A stretch of DNA of 6,113 nt from Acidobacteriaceae bacterium (GCA_030044455.1 JASHVU010000253.1:1-6113); one strand, 5' to 3'; positions 1 through 5,788 are shown, counted from the first letter of the stretch. Notes: generated by a model from the letters alone, not told the origin. Numbers and translations are program-made.

Positions 1-59
1 AGCTTGTAAGGCTCTTCAAGCGCCGGATGGTAAGGGCCCATGGGGATCTCGTAGCTCAT
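1..59 (-). CDS. NuoD-like / group 4 [NiFe] hydrogenase large-subunit-like protein, N-terminus only (partial)
   Basis: Only the first 19 codons lie in the window (MSYEIPMGPYHPALEEPYK); the gene continues past the left edge. The GPxHPALxEP motif near the N-terminus is typical of the large catalytic subunit of Ech/Mbh-type hydrogenases and of NuoD-family proteins. In hydrogenases this subunit carries the NiFe site. In complex I it helps form the quinone site. The ATG overlaps the stop of the upstream NuoC-like gene by 4 nt (ATGA), and a GAGGAGG Shine-Dalgarno sequence sits 4 nt before it (positions 64-70), which supports this start. The CxxC pairs that would bind nickel lie outside the window, so catalytic type cannot be judged. 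The family call rests on the short motif plus operon position; the gene start itself is well supported. Confidence 0.8.
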   Translation of the reverse strand, partial: MSYEIPMGPYHPALEEPYK

Positions 60-571
60 TTCGCCTCCTCGTTTGCCGCGGTTGCCGGCAGCGTTGCCGG
101 CATGGATGCCGGCGCGACAACCGCGCAGGAACGCGGCGCTACGACTGGTGCCGCGATAGCGCCATCGCGCAGATTCACGCCCGGCGTGTCGCCCTCGCGC
201 AGCAGCAGCGGTTCGTATTCGCGCCCGGCGAAATCAATTCCGAAACCCTCGTGCACTTCGCGCTCAATCCAATCGGCGGCCTCGCAGAAGTCCACAATGC
301 TTTCAAAATTATTGCCTGAGATGTTAAAGGCGAAGCCAAGCAGGCGGCCCTCCAGGTCCCAGTGATACTCGAGCCGGAATCCCTCGGCGCCGAGTAACTG
401 ATAGGCCGTGATGGTGACGAACCTCGCGCCCAGGGCGTTCATGGCCGCCGCAACATCGCGCACGCCATCAGCCTGATCGTGTTCTCCACGGTTCATCCAC
501 CACACGCCGCCGTCGTAGGTCCACTGCTCACTTGACGCTGGATTTGCAACTGCATTCTCAAGCAAACTCAT
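56..571 (-). CDS. NuoC-like (30 kDa) subunit of an Ech/complex I-related complex
   Basis: This is a 171-residue soluble subunit. It resembles the 30-kDa/NuoC family (EchD, the N-terminal part of HycE), which supports the large subunit in the peripheral arm. The family signature is at about residues 102-123: IEREVHEGFGIDFAGREYEP, followed by LLLREG. This matches the usual 'ER E-x-x-D/E-x-x-GI-x-F-x-G-H/R-x-x-L' pattern. NuoC and NuoD are separate genes here, as in Ech and Mbh and unlike the fused HycE/HyfG. The ATG at 571 forms an ATGA overlap with the ferredoxin gene and has an AGGAGG site 6 nt upstream (578-583). Its own stop overlaps the next start by 4 nt. The C-terminal tail (about 138-171) is Ala/Pro-rich and outside the conserved domain. 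Residues 144-160 are encoded by a dispersed repeat also present in the neighbouring ferredoxin gene. Confidence 0.9.
   Translation of the reverse strand: MSLLENAVANPASSEQWTYDGGVWWMNRGEHDQADGVRDVAAAMNALGARFVTITAYQLLGAEGFRLEYHWDLEGRLLGFAFNISGNNFESIVDFCEAADWIEREVHEGFGIDFAGREYEPLLLREGDTPGVNLRDGAIAAPVVAPRSCAVVAPASMPATLPATAANEEAK
93..142 (-). repeat. Copy 1 of a ~50-bp hairpin-forming repeat, inside the 3' end of the NuoC-like gene
   Basis: Positions 93-142 match 584-633 at 45 of 50 bases by hand alignment, with 23 consecutive identical bases at 108-130. The core at 121-136 is a 6-bp inverted repeat around a 4-nt loop. In this copy the innermost pair is G·U on the minus-strand RNA rather than G-C. 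It encodes VAPRSCAVVAPAS in the reading frame of the host gene. It lies 22 nt upstream of the Shine-Dalgarno sequence of the next gene. At its low-coordinate edge, 81-92 and 93-104 form an imperfect 12-bp tandem duplication (10/12) that gives the PATLPAT tail. Confidence 0.8.
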
Positions 572-1074
572 TTGACGCCTCCTGTTGCCGGTGAGGACGC
601 CGGCGCGACAACCGCGCAGGAGCGCGGCGCTACCGTCGGACCGGGCGTTGACGCGGTATTTGCTGTTAATGGTGCAGTTGCAGCGGCGGGCCTGGGCGCC
701 GGCGGCCGACGCGCAACGGTGTACGACTTTTTGAGTTCGCCCGGCACGAGATAGATGGGCGGCGTGTCCTCGGCCTGCGAAAGTGCGTGCTCAAGCCGGC
801 CCTCTTTCAAGGCGTGATCGGCGCAGCCCTCAACGCAACGGCCGCAGAAAGTGCATTGCCCGGGATTGTAGCTCCAGGTGAACTCGCCTTTGCCGGCCTT
901 GAACTCGATCGCTCGCGAAGTGCAGCGGAACCGGCAGACGGCGCAGCCCGTGCAGAGCGAGGGATCGAATTGGACGAGGCCGCGAAATCGTTCGGTGACC
1001 GGCGGCCGGGCAGGGAAGAGCAGCGTGCGTGGACCGTGGATGAGGTTCTTCCAGAGCATGGTGAGAATCTTCAT
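568..1074 (-). CDS. Two-[4Fe-4S] ferredoxin subunit (NuoI/HycF/EchF-like)
   Basis: This is a 168-residue electron-transfer subunit with two classic CxxCxxCxxxC motifs: C41/C44/C47/C51 and C74/C77/C80/C84. These should bind two [4Fe-4S] clusters, as in NuoI, HycF and EchF. The N-terminal stretch MKILTMLWKNLIHGP resembles the amphipathic lead-in by which NuoI-type proteins lie against the membrane arm. The reading frame stays open upstream to 1332, but the start at 1074 is chosen because it makes an ATGA overlap with the NuoH-like stop, has GAGGTA 6 nt upstream (1081-1086), and places the Cys motifs at normal distances. Residues from about 119 onward are a Pro/Ala-rich tail without family similarity. 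Its end (147-164) is encoded by a repeat shared with the adjacent NuoC-like gene and adds an extra Cys (C153). The likely role is passing electrons between a soluble carrier and the NuoB-like cluster. Confidence 0.93.
   Translation of the reverse strand: MKILTMLWKNLIHGPRTLLFPARPPVTERFRGLVQFDPSLCTGCAVCRFRCTSRAIEFKAGKGEFTWSYNPGQCTFCGRCVEGCADHALKEGRLEHALSQAEDTPPIYLVPGELKKSYTVARRPPAPRPAAATAPLTANTASTPGPTVAPRSCAVVAPASSPATGGVK
584..633 (-). repeat. Copy 2 of the ~50-bp hairpin-forming repeat, inside the 3' end of the ferredoxin gene
   Basis: This is the partner of the copy at 93-142 (45/50 identical). Here the core at 612-627 is a perfect palindrome, CCGCGC-TCCT-GCGCGG on the minus strand. It is read in the same frame as copy 1, giving VAPRSCAVVAPASSPAT. 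It directly abuts the AGGAGG ribosome-binding site (578-583) of the NuoC-like gene. Both copies have the same orientation. The two host proteins are otherwise unrelated, so shared ancestry of the genes does not explain the match. Confidence 0.82.
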
Positions 1075-1985
1075 AGCCGGTACCTCATGAAGAGCGCGGA
1101 TGAGATGGCCAGCACCGCGAAGATGAGCGTGCACTGCCAGTAGAAGCGCACGCTGGTGTCGATGGCCAGACGCGCTGTTGCCGCCGCTACGGCGGAGAGC
1201 AGCAGCACGATGGCGAACGAGAGCGCTATAAAGACCAGTGCAGCGAGCCACCACGCGCCCAAGTGCGGCGCAAGCAGCGTGGCAACCAGACCGGTTGCGG
1301 CAACCCACTCGAGACCATGCGACAGCTCCCACATGGCCAGTTCGGGCCCCGCGTATTCAGTCATCGGGCCGGCGTAGATCTCCTGCTCGGCGTTGGGCAG
1401 CGAAAACGGATTCAGGTGCAGCTTGGCGGGCAGGCAAACGATGATGGCCAGAATGCCGAGCAGCCGCAACGGTGAAGAGGGCAGCGCGGCCAGCGCATCG
1501 AGCCTGAAGGTGTGCTGCGAGGCTGCGATGGAAAGTATGGCCAGCAGGAAGACGATGTTGTAGCTGACGCTGAGCGCGGCTTCACGCGCCGAGCCGATCT
1601 CGCCGAAGATGGAGCGCGACGAGAAACCGGCGGCGATGATGCACATCGAGGGCAATTCAAGCAGCGCCAGCAGCAGGATGAGGTCGCCTTCGAATCCGCC
1701 CGAGGATGGCAGCACTGGAAGCAGTCCAACCGCGCCGGCTGCGGCAGCGAGCGCAATCAGCGGCCATGAGCGCATCAGAGCGCCGGCAATCCCACTGCGT
1801 GGGGGCGTAGTTTTGGACAAGAGCTTTACAAAATCGAAGAACGGTTGCATGAAGGGCGGGCCCACGCGCCCCTGCATCAACGCTACCGATTTGCGCTCGA
1901 CCCACAGAAAAAACCACGCGGCGGGAATGGCAAACAGCAGGCCGGGAAAGATGAGCAGCCGGGCAAGTGCGGTGATTAGATTCAT
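1071..1985 (-). CDS. NuoH-like membrane subunit (HycD/EchB family)
   Basis: This is a 304-residue, very hydrophobic integral membrane protein of the NuoH/HycD/EchB family. That subunit joins the redox arm to the ion-pumping arm and, in complex I, forms the quinone chamber. Family marks are: ERKSVALMQGRVGPP at 30-44 (the ER-x5-Q-x-RxGP loop after the first helix), GEIGSAREAALSVSYN at 128-143, and the acidic loop NPFSLPNAEQEIYAGPMTEY at 192-211. Several hydrophobic segments follow, for example about 10-29, 75-91, 102-120, 143-154, 173-186, 225-240, 246-268 and 284-299. The usual PFDxxEAEQE motif reads PFSLPNAEQE here, so an Asp and a Glu are replaced. The ATG at 1985 overlaps the NuoB-like stop (ATGA) and has GAGGAG 5 nt upstream (1991-1996). 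Length and order fit a six-subunit Ech-like complex. Confidence 0.93.
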   Translation of the reverse strand: MNLITALARLLIFPGLLFAIPAAWFFLWVERKSVALMQGRVGPPFMQPFFDFVKLLSKTTPPRSGIAGALMRSWPLIALAAAAGAVGLLPVLPSSGGFEGDLILLLALLELPSMCIIAAGFSSRSIFGEIGSAREAALSVSYNIVFLLAILSIAASQHTFRLDALAALPSSPLRLLGILAIIVCLPAKLHLNPFSLPNAEQEIYAGPMTEYAGPELAMWELSHGLEWVAATGLVATLLAPHLGAWWLAALVFIALSFAIVLLLSAVAAATARLAIDTSVRFYWQCTLIFAVLAISSALFMRYRL

Positions 1986-2494
1986 GGCCGCTCCTCAGTA
2001 AAGGAATCTACTCCGCGGGTTGGCGTTGCAATGGCGAGGGCTGTTTCAGCCGGGTTCATTCCTCGTTCGGCCAGGATCGCGGCTGCTTTGGCCACGCCCT
2101 GGATGATAGCGTCGGGGCGCGGGGGGCAGCCGGGCACAAACACATCAACAGGAACGTGCTTCTGGAGTGGCCCGTCGAGCGTTCGGCTGTCGATAAACAC
2201 ATTGGTTGTCGCCGGGCACGAGCCGATGGCGACCACCGCTTTCGGCCCGCAAACCTGTCCGTATACGGTGCGGATTGCGCCCACGGCGTTCTTCGTCACC
2301 GGACCGGTGATGCAGAGAATGTCAGCGTGGCGCGGGCTGCCTTCAAGCCGCACGCCCAGTTGCTCGCAGTCGTAGCGCGGCGTGAGTGCGGCCACCAGCT
2401 CAATGTCGCATCCGTTGCATGAACCCGAGTTCATGTGGAAGAGCCAGGGGCTGCGCCGGCGCGCGTAACAAACCAATCGTCTCCAGAGCTTCAT
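1982..2494 (-). CDS. NuoB-like / group 4 [NiFe] hydrogenase small-subunit-like Fe-S protein
   Basis: This is a 170-residue subunit of the NuoB/HycG/EchC family, which carries the single [4Fe-4S] cluster closest to the catalytic or quinone site. The four likely ligands are visible: C26 and C29 in SGSCNGCDIELVA, C93 in VAIGSCPAT, and C123 in VPGCPPRPD. The CxxC spacing (CNGCD) is the hydrogenase-type form; classical complex I NuoB has adjacent cysteines. This is the best evidence in the window that the operon belongs to the group 4 hydrogenase lineage rather than being respiratory complex I. Further family residues are LTPRYD (37-42) and SPRHADIL (53-60). There is no long signal peptide, as expected for a cytoplasmic subunit of this group. 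The ATG at 2494 overlaps the upstream stop (ATGA), with a strong GGAGGTGA site at 2499-2506. Confidence 0.94.
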   Translation of the reverse strand: MKLWRRLVCYARRRSPWLFHMNSGSCNGCDIELVAALTPRYDCEQLGVRLEGSPRHADILCITGPVTKNAVGAIRTVYGQVCGPKAVVAIGSCPATTNVFIDSRTLDGPLQKHVPVDVFVPGCPPRPDAIIQGVAKAAAILAERGMNPAETALAIATPTRGVDSFTEERP

Positions 2495-5400
2495 GGCCTC
2501 ACCTCCATGAGCTTCTGGAGAATTGCCGGCCAGATGCCCGCACTCACAAGCGCAATCACCACGCCGACGATTGCGACCTTGAGCGCGAAGGGCTCGCGCG
2601 CTGTGGTTGTCGGCGGGGAATCAGTCTGCGAATCCCCCGGCGGTCCCCACCAATTGCGGGTGAGTGCAAGAGTGTAGGCGGTCAGCGCAAGAATCGACGA
2701 GAGAATGAGGATTGCAAGCGGCCACGGCCCTACCGCCAGCGCGGTTGAGTAAAGCCGCCAGCGGCCGAGGAAGCCCATCGTGGGCGGAACGCCCAGCATG
2801 GCCAGCATTCCGAAGAGGAATCCGAATGCGCTGTATGGGTATCGCGTGGCAAGCGCTATCGGCGAGGCATTCAGCACGCCCGCGGATTCGGGAGCGACGA
2901 GGCAAGCGAATAAGAGCGCTTTGGCCAACGCATGTGTCGATGCCGCAATCAGTGCGCCTTTCAGGCCAATGGCGCTTGCGGACGCGACGCCGAGAAGCAG
3001 GAAGCCAACATCTTCGACTGTGGATAGAACTAACAGGCGTTTGAGGCTACGCTGCGTGAGCATCAACAGGGCAGCAAGCAGCGAGGTAAGCGCCGCGGCC
3101 CAAATCAGCAATCCCTGCGGCTCAAGTGCGCCGCTGATCGTTGCGGAGTTCGCGGCGAACTCGCCGAAGGCCGCCATGTCGACTACGGCAATAATCAGGC
3201 CGAGCACGAGCGCGGGCAGCTCATCGGCCAGCGACAGAAGCCAGAAGAACATGGGGACGGCGGCCAGCTTGATCAAGATGCCGGTGAGCAGGAACGCGCG
3301 CGCCCACGCGGGATCGGCCACTTTAGCTGTCACTTCGCTCATGATTGCGCAGAAGGTAGAAAGCGACACCGCGGCAAGGTAAGTGAATTTGGAGGCGCGA
3401 GAGCGAGCCGTGATGAACACGCGCACCACCGTCAACAGCACCGCGAACTCAAGCAGCCCCAGTCGCAGCCGGGGATTGGCAACCGCAAGCCCCGCGGACG
3501 AAAGCCCGCCGATGAGCAGCATGCAAAACCACAGGGCCGGCCCGTGCGCAGGCGCCTTGGCCAGCGCAGCAAGAAAGAGTGCGATTGCCGCTACGCCGAT
3601 GGCTGCCAAGAGAAGCAAGGGAATGTGCGGCTCGCCTGCCAGAGTGGAAGGAATGGTCGCGGTGCCGGGAACTTCCCAGCGAAGCAAGGCAAACATTGCC
3701 GCGCCTAAAATGACCACCAGCGCTGTTGCATTTCGTTCCATCGAACTCGCTGCGAAGCCCAGCCAACCCGAGACTCTCTCGAATCCGCTCCAGAACCAGA
3801 GAAAAATGCGATCGACATTCGACCAGCGGAAAAACTCCTTCCAGTGTTCCAGGAAGATCTCAGAGAAATCGCCGGCCGTCAGCCGTCCGCGTTCGCCAAG
3901 CGGTTCGCCGCCGGTAAAAACTCCACCCCCGGCACCGGCCAGCGCGGGGGCGCCGGCCACTGCGCGCGATACATAAGCGACGACGTAGATCGCTGCGCCC
4001 AGCACCAGCGACACAACTGCCAGCACCAGCCCGCCGCCCGTTGAAAAGCTTCCCGCGTCGGCCGATAGCCCCAGCCATGAAACATGCACGCCTGCGCCCA
4101 GGCCCAGCGCCAACAAAATCGGATTGAGAAATGCGCGGACGGCAAGCTGCGGCGCGATGCCGAGCACCACGCTGCCCGCAGCCAGAAATCCCATGCCCCA
4201 GACCATCGAGGCAGGTGACTCGTGCGCATTTTCGGTTTCGTGAGTAGGCGGGCCCAGAAAAACTGCACTCGTGGCCTTGGCCCCCAGGAACACCGTACCC
4301 AGGCTGACGGCCCACGCCACCATGGCCGGCGCATACCATCCGTCCTGCAATGCCGCCGTGTAGAGCATCCACTTGCTGGCGAAGCCGCTCATCAGCGGAA
4401 TGCCCATCATTGACCCCACGCCGATCAGCCAGCTCAGTGTGGTCTGCGGCATCTTGCCGGCAAGGCCACCGAGCCGGTTCATGTCGCGCGTACCAGCCGC
4501 ATGCTGTACGCTGCCGGCGGTCAAGAACAGACCACCCTTGAAGAATCCGTGATTGAGGCAATGGAGCAGGCCTGCAGTAATGGCCAGTGGCGTGCCGATG
4601 CCGATTCCCATCATCATGTAGCCGATCTGACTCACGGTTGAGAAGGCGAGCATGCGTTTCAGATCGGTCTGCACCATGGCGTACATCACGCCTACGGCCA
4701 TGGTTATGGTGCCGATCCAAACCAAAGAACTGCTCCACGCAAAAGGCCAGGTGCCAAAGCTGTGCATGCGGCAGGCGAGATAGACGCCGGCTTTCACGTA
4801 GCAGGCCGCATGCAACAGCGCACTCACCGGCGTGGGCGCGGCCATGGCTTCGGGAATCCAGGTGTGCAGCGGCACCTGCACGCTCTTGGCCACCAGCGCC
4901 AGCAACATCAGTGCGAAGATTCCACCGGTGAAACTCTTTGTCACCGCCGGATCGGTCCACAACGCGGTTCCGGCACGGTGATAGATGACCAGGATGCCGG
5001 CCAGCAGCCCGTAGCCGGCAATGTGGGTCATCAGCAGCACCTTGCGCGCGCCGCTCACGGCCTCGCGGTTGGTGTACCAGAAGCCCACCAGCGAGAACGA
5101 GCACAGGCCCACCAGTTCCCAGCAGAGATAAAAGATGAACAGATTGGCGCTGTACACCAGCCCGATGAATCCGGCGATGAATACCAGCATGGTTGCGTAG
5201 AAGCGCGTGGCCGACTTGTCGTGGGCCATGTATCCGATGGAGTAAAGCAGCACCAGTCCGCCGATGCATGCGCCCATGAAGGCAAACAGCACGCTGAGCG
5301 CGTCAACGTGCAGCACCAGCGCCAGCGGTCCATCCCAGGGCAGCGGTTTCAGGTCGATGGACCGGCCCGCATGCACCAGGGGCGCCACTCCGGCCACGCC

Positions 5401-5538
5401 AACCATTGCCGGCAGGCAGGAAAGAAACGCCAAAACGCCCTTCACCCTTGCAGAGCAAAGCTTTGCAGCAAGAATTTGCAGTATCGCTCCGGCGAAAAGC
5501 GAGCATGGAGCAAGCAGGATGAGAGTCGCGGCGTCCAT
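2491..5538 (-). CDS. Fused double antiporter-like membrane subunit: NuoL/EchA-like module + divergent NuoN/HyfF-like module
   Basis: This is a 1015-residue polytopic membrane protein, probably the ion-translocating subunit. Numbering is from the ATG at 5538. Module 1 (about 5-620) is NuoL-like, with a TM5 Glu (E141 in CWELVGLCSF), a TM7 Lys (K218 in AKSVQVPLHTWIPEAM), APTPVSALLHA (234-244), LNHGFFKGGLFL with K334, and K389 in SGFASKWML. A lateral-helix-like tail follows at about 560-621. Module 2 (about 640-1010) is a second, shorter antiporter domain. It keeps K757 (GILIKLAAVPMFFW), LKRLLVLSTVEDVG, and K873 in THALAKALLF, but has ADELPALV instead of the APTPVSALL signature, and R926 where module 1 has K389. 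Single NuoL proteins are about 600 residues, so this is a fusion. An in-frame TGA ends the frame just before a TTG at 5595. ATG 5538 is preferred because its N-terminus (MDAATLILLAP) fits the family, although it lacks a clear Shine-Dalgarno. Confidence 0.9.
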   Translation of the reverse strand: MDAATLILLAPCSLFAGAILQILAAKLCSARVKGVLAFLSCLPAMVGVAGVAPLVHAGRSIDLKPLPWDGPLALVLHVDALSVLFAFMGACIGGLVLLYSIGYMAHDKSATRFYATMLVFIAGFIGLVYSANLFIFYLCWELVGLCSFSLVGFWYTNREAVSGARKVLLMTHIAGYGLLAGILVIYHRAGTALWTDPAVTKSFTGGIFALMLLALVAKSVQVPLHTWIPEAMAAPTPVSALLHAACYVKAGVYLACRMHSFGTWPFAWSSSLVWIGTITMAVGVMYAMVQTDLKRMLAFSTVSQIGYMMMGIGIGTPLAITAGLLHCLNHGFFKGGLFLTAGSVQHAAGTRDMNRLGGLAGKMPQTTLSWLIGVGSMMGIPLMSGFASKWMLYTAALQDGWYAPAMVAWAVSLGTVFLGAKATSAVFLGPPTHETENAHESPASMVWGMGFLAAGSVVLGIAPQLAVRAFLNPILLALGLGAGVHVSWLGLSADAGSFSTGGGLVLAVVSLVLGAAIYVVAYVSRAVAGAPALAGAGGGVFTGGEPLGERGRLTAGDFSEIFLEHWKEFFRWSNVDRIFLWFWSGFERVSGWLGFAASSMERNATALVVILGAAMFALLRWEVPGTATIPSTLAGEPHIPLLLLAAIGVAAIALFLAALAKAPAHGPALWFCMLLIGGLSSAGLAVANPRLRLGLLEFAVLLTVVRVFITARSRASKFTYLAAVSLSTFCAIMSEVTAKVADPAWARAFLLTGILIKLAAVPMFFWLLSLADELPALVLGLIIAVVDMAAFGEFAANSATISGALEPQGLLIWAAALTSLLAALLMLTQRSLKRLLVLSTVEDVGFLLLGVASASAIGLKGALIAASTHALAKALLFACLVAPESAGVLNASPIALATRYPYSAFGFLFGMLAMLGVPPTMGFLGRWRLYSTALAVGPWPLAILILSSILALTAYTLALTRNWWGPPGDSQTDSPPTTTAREPFALKVAIVGVVIALVSAGIWPAILQKLMEVRP

Positions 5539-5566
5539 GCCATCAATTTGAGCCGGTTGGAGGTCG

Positions 5567-5595
5567 ATGAGATGTGATGCGCAGCACTGGGTCAA
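5567..5595 (-). promoter_or_regulatory. Candidate sigma-70-type promoter for the operon
   Basis: On the minus strand, TTGACC (5595-5590) and TCTCAT (5572-5567) are separated by 17 bases. The -35 matches the consensus at 5 of 6 positions and the -10 at 4 of 6. A start site near 5560 would leave a leader of about 20 nt before the ATG at 5538 and would make the alternative TTG start at 5595 part of the -35 box. The weak -10 keeps confidence low. A rival candidate is TATAGT (5646-5641) inside the AT-rich block, with only a poor -35. Confidence 0.35.
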
Positions 5596-5607
5596 TCAGC
5601 GATCATT

Positions 5608-5648
5608 CAATATATGGTAGCATATATCACATAATGGTATACTATATC
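5608..5648. promoter_or_regulatory. AT-rich operator-like block with inverted and 20-bp-spaced direct repeats
   Basis: This is a sharp AT-rich island in otherwise GC-rich DNA. It holds a perfect 7-bp inverted repeat, ATATATG-GTAG-CATATAT, at 5610-5627. It also holds a direct repeat: ATGGTAGCATATAT (5614-5627) and ATGGTATACTATAT (5634-5647) match at 11 of 14 positions and lie exactly 20 bp apart, about two helical turns. It sits just upstream of the candidate -35 box at 5590-5595. The likely role is as a binding site for a dimeric regulator and/or an UP-element-like promoter part for the hydrogenase-like operon. The regulator is not identifiable from the window; a PadR-type protein is one possibility because such regulators often accompany acidobacterial permease genes. 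Confidence 0.5.
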
Positions 5649-5730
5649 TACGCCGAAATGCCCTTAAAATGACTCTATGGCTGTTCTCGTCGTCTGTGGC
5701 TTGACTACGGCGGCGCCAGAATTGCTGTAC

Positions 5731-5788
5731 CGCGGATCCGCGCCGCCTCGCGGCATTCTGCGCGGCGAATGCCGCGTGTCACCACGCG
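5731..5788. repeat. Cluster of three GC-rich palindromes in the intergenic region (REP-like)
   Basis: Three perfect inverted repeats lie within 58 bp: CGCGGATCCGCG (5731-5742); CGCGGCATTC, an 8-nt loop, then GAATGCCGCG (5749-5776); and CGCGTG-TCAC-CACGCG (5773-5788, sharing 4 bp with the second). No T-run follows the large hairpin on the minus strand, so it does not look like a standard intrinsic terminator for the permease gene. The density of palindromes in non-coding DNA suggests a REP/BIME-like dispersed element or an mRNA-end-protecting structure. The remaining parts of the gap (5649-5730 and 5789-5831) show no gene or other site I can support. Confidence 0.6.

Noticed and set aside
1075..1332. 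Open upstream extension of the ferredoxin frame
   Set aside because: It lies inside the NuoH-like gene in another frame, has no family similarity, and is preceded by no suitable signal. The ATG at 1074 has a Shine-Dalgarno and the operon's standard ATGA overlap.
3860..5269. Long minus-strand open frame (469 codons) within the antiporter gene
   Set aside because: It is an out-of-frame shadow: rich in Arg, His and Gly, with no hydrophobic segments or family motifs, while the overlapping frame has clear antiporter motifs throughout.
1..5538. Ordinary respiratory complex I (nuo) operon
   Set aside because: No NuoA, J, K, E, F or G is present in the expected places. The gene order differs, and the NuoB-like protein has the hydrogenase-type CxxC instead of adjacent cysteines.
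4762..5577. Long plus-strand open frame (271 codons) antisense to the antiporter gene
   Set aside because: The composition is His/Gln/Arg-rich shadow sequence caused by GC-rich codon bias on the opposite strand. No recognisable domain, promoter or ribosome-binding site.
5749..5776. Intrinsic terminator for the permease gene
   Set aside because: The 10-bp stem is good, but no run of T follows on the minus strand. I list it as a palindromic element instead.
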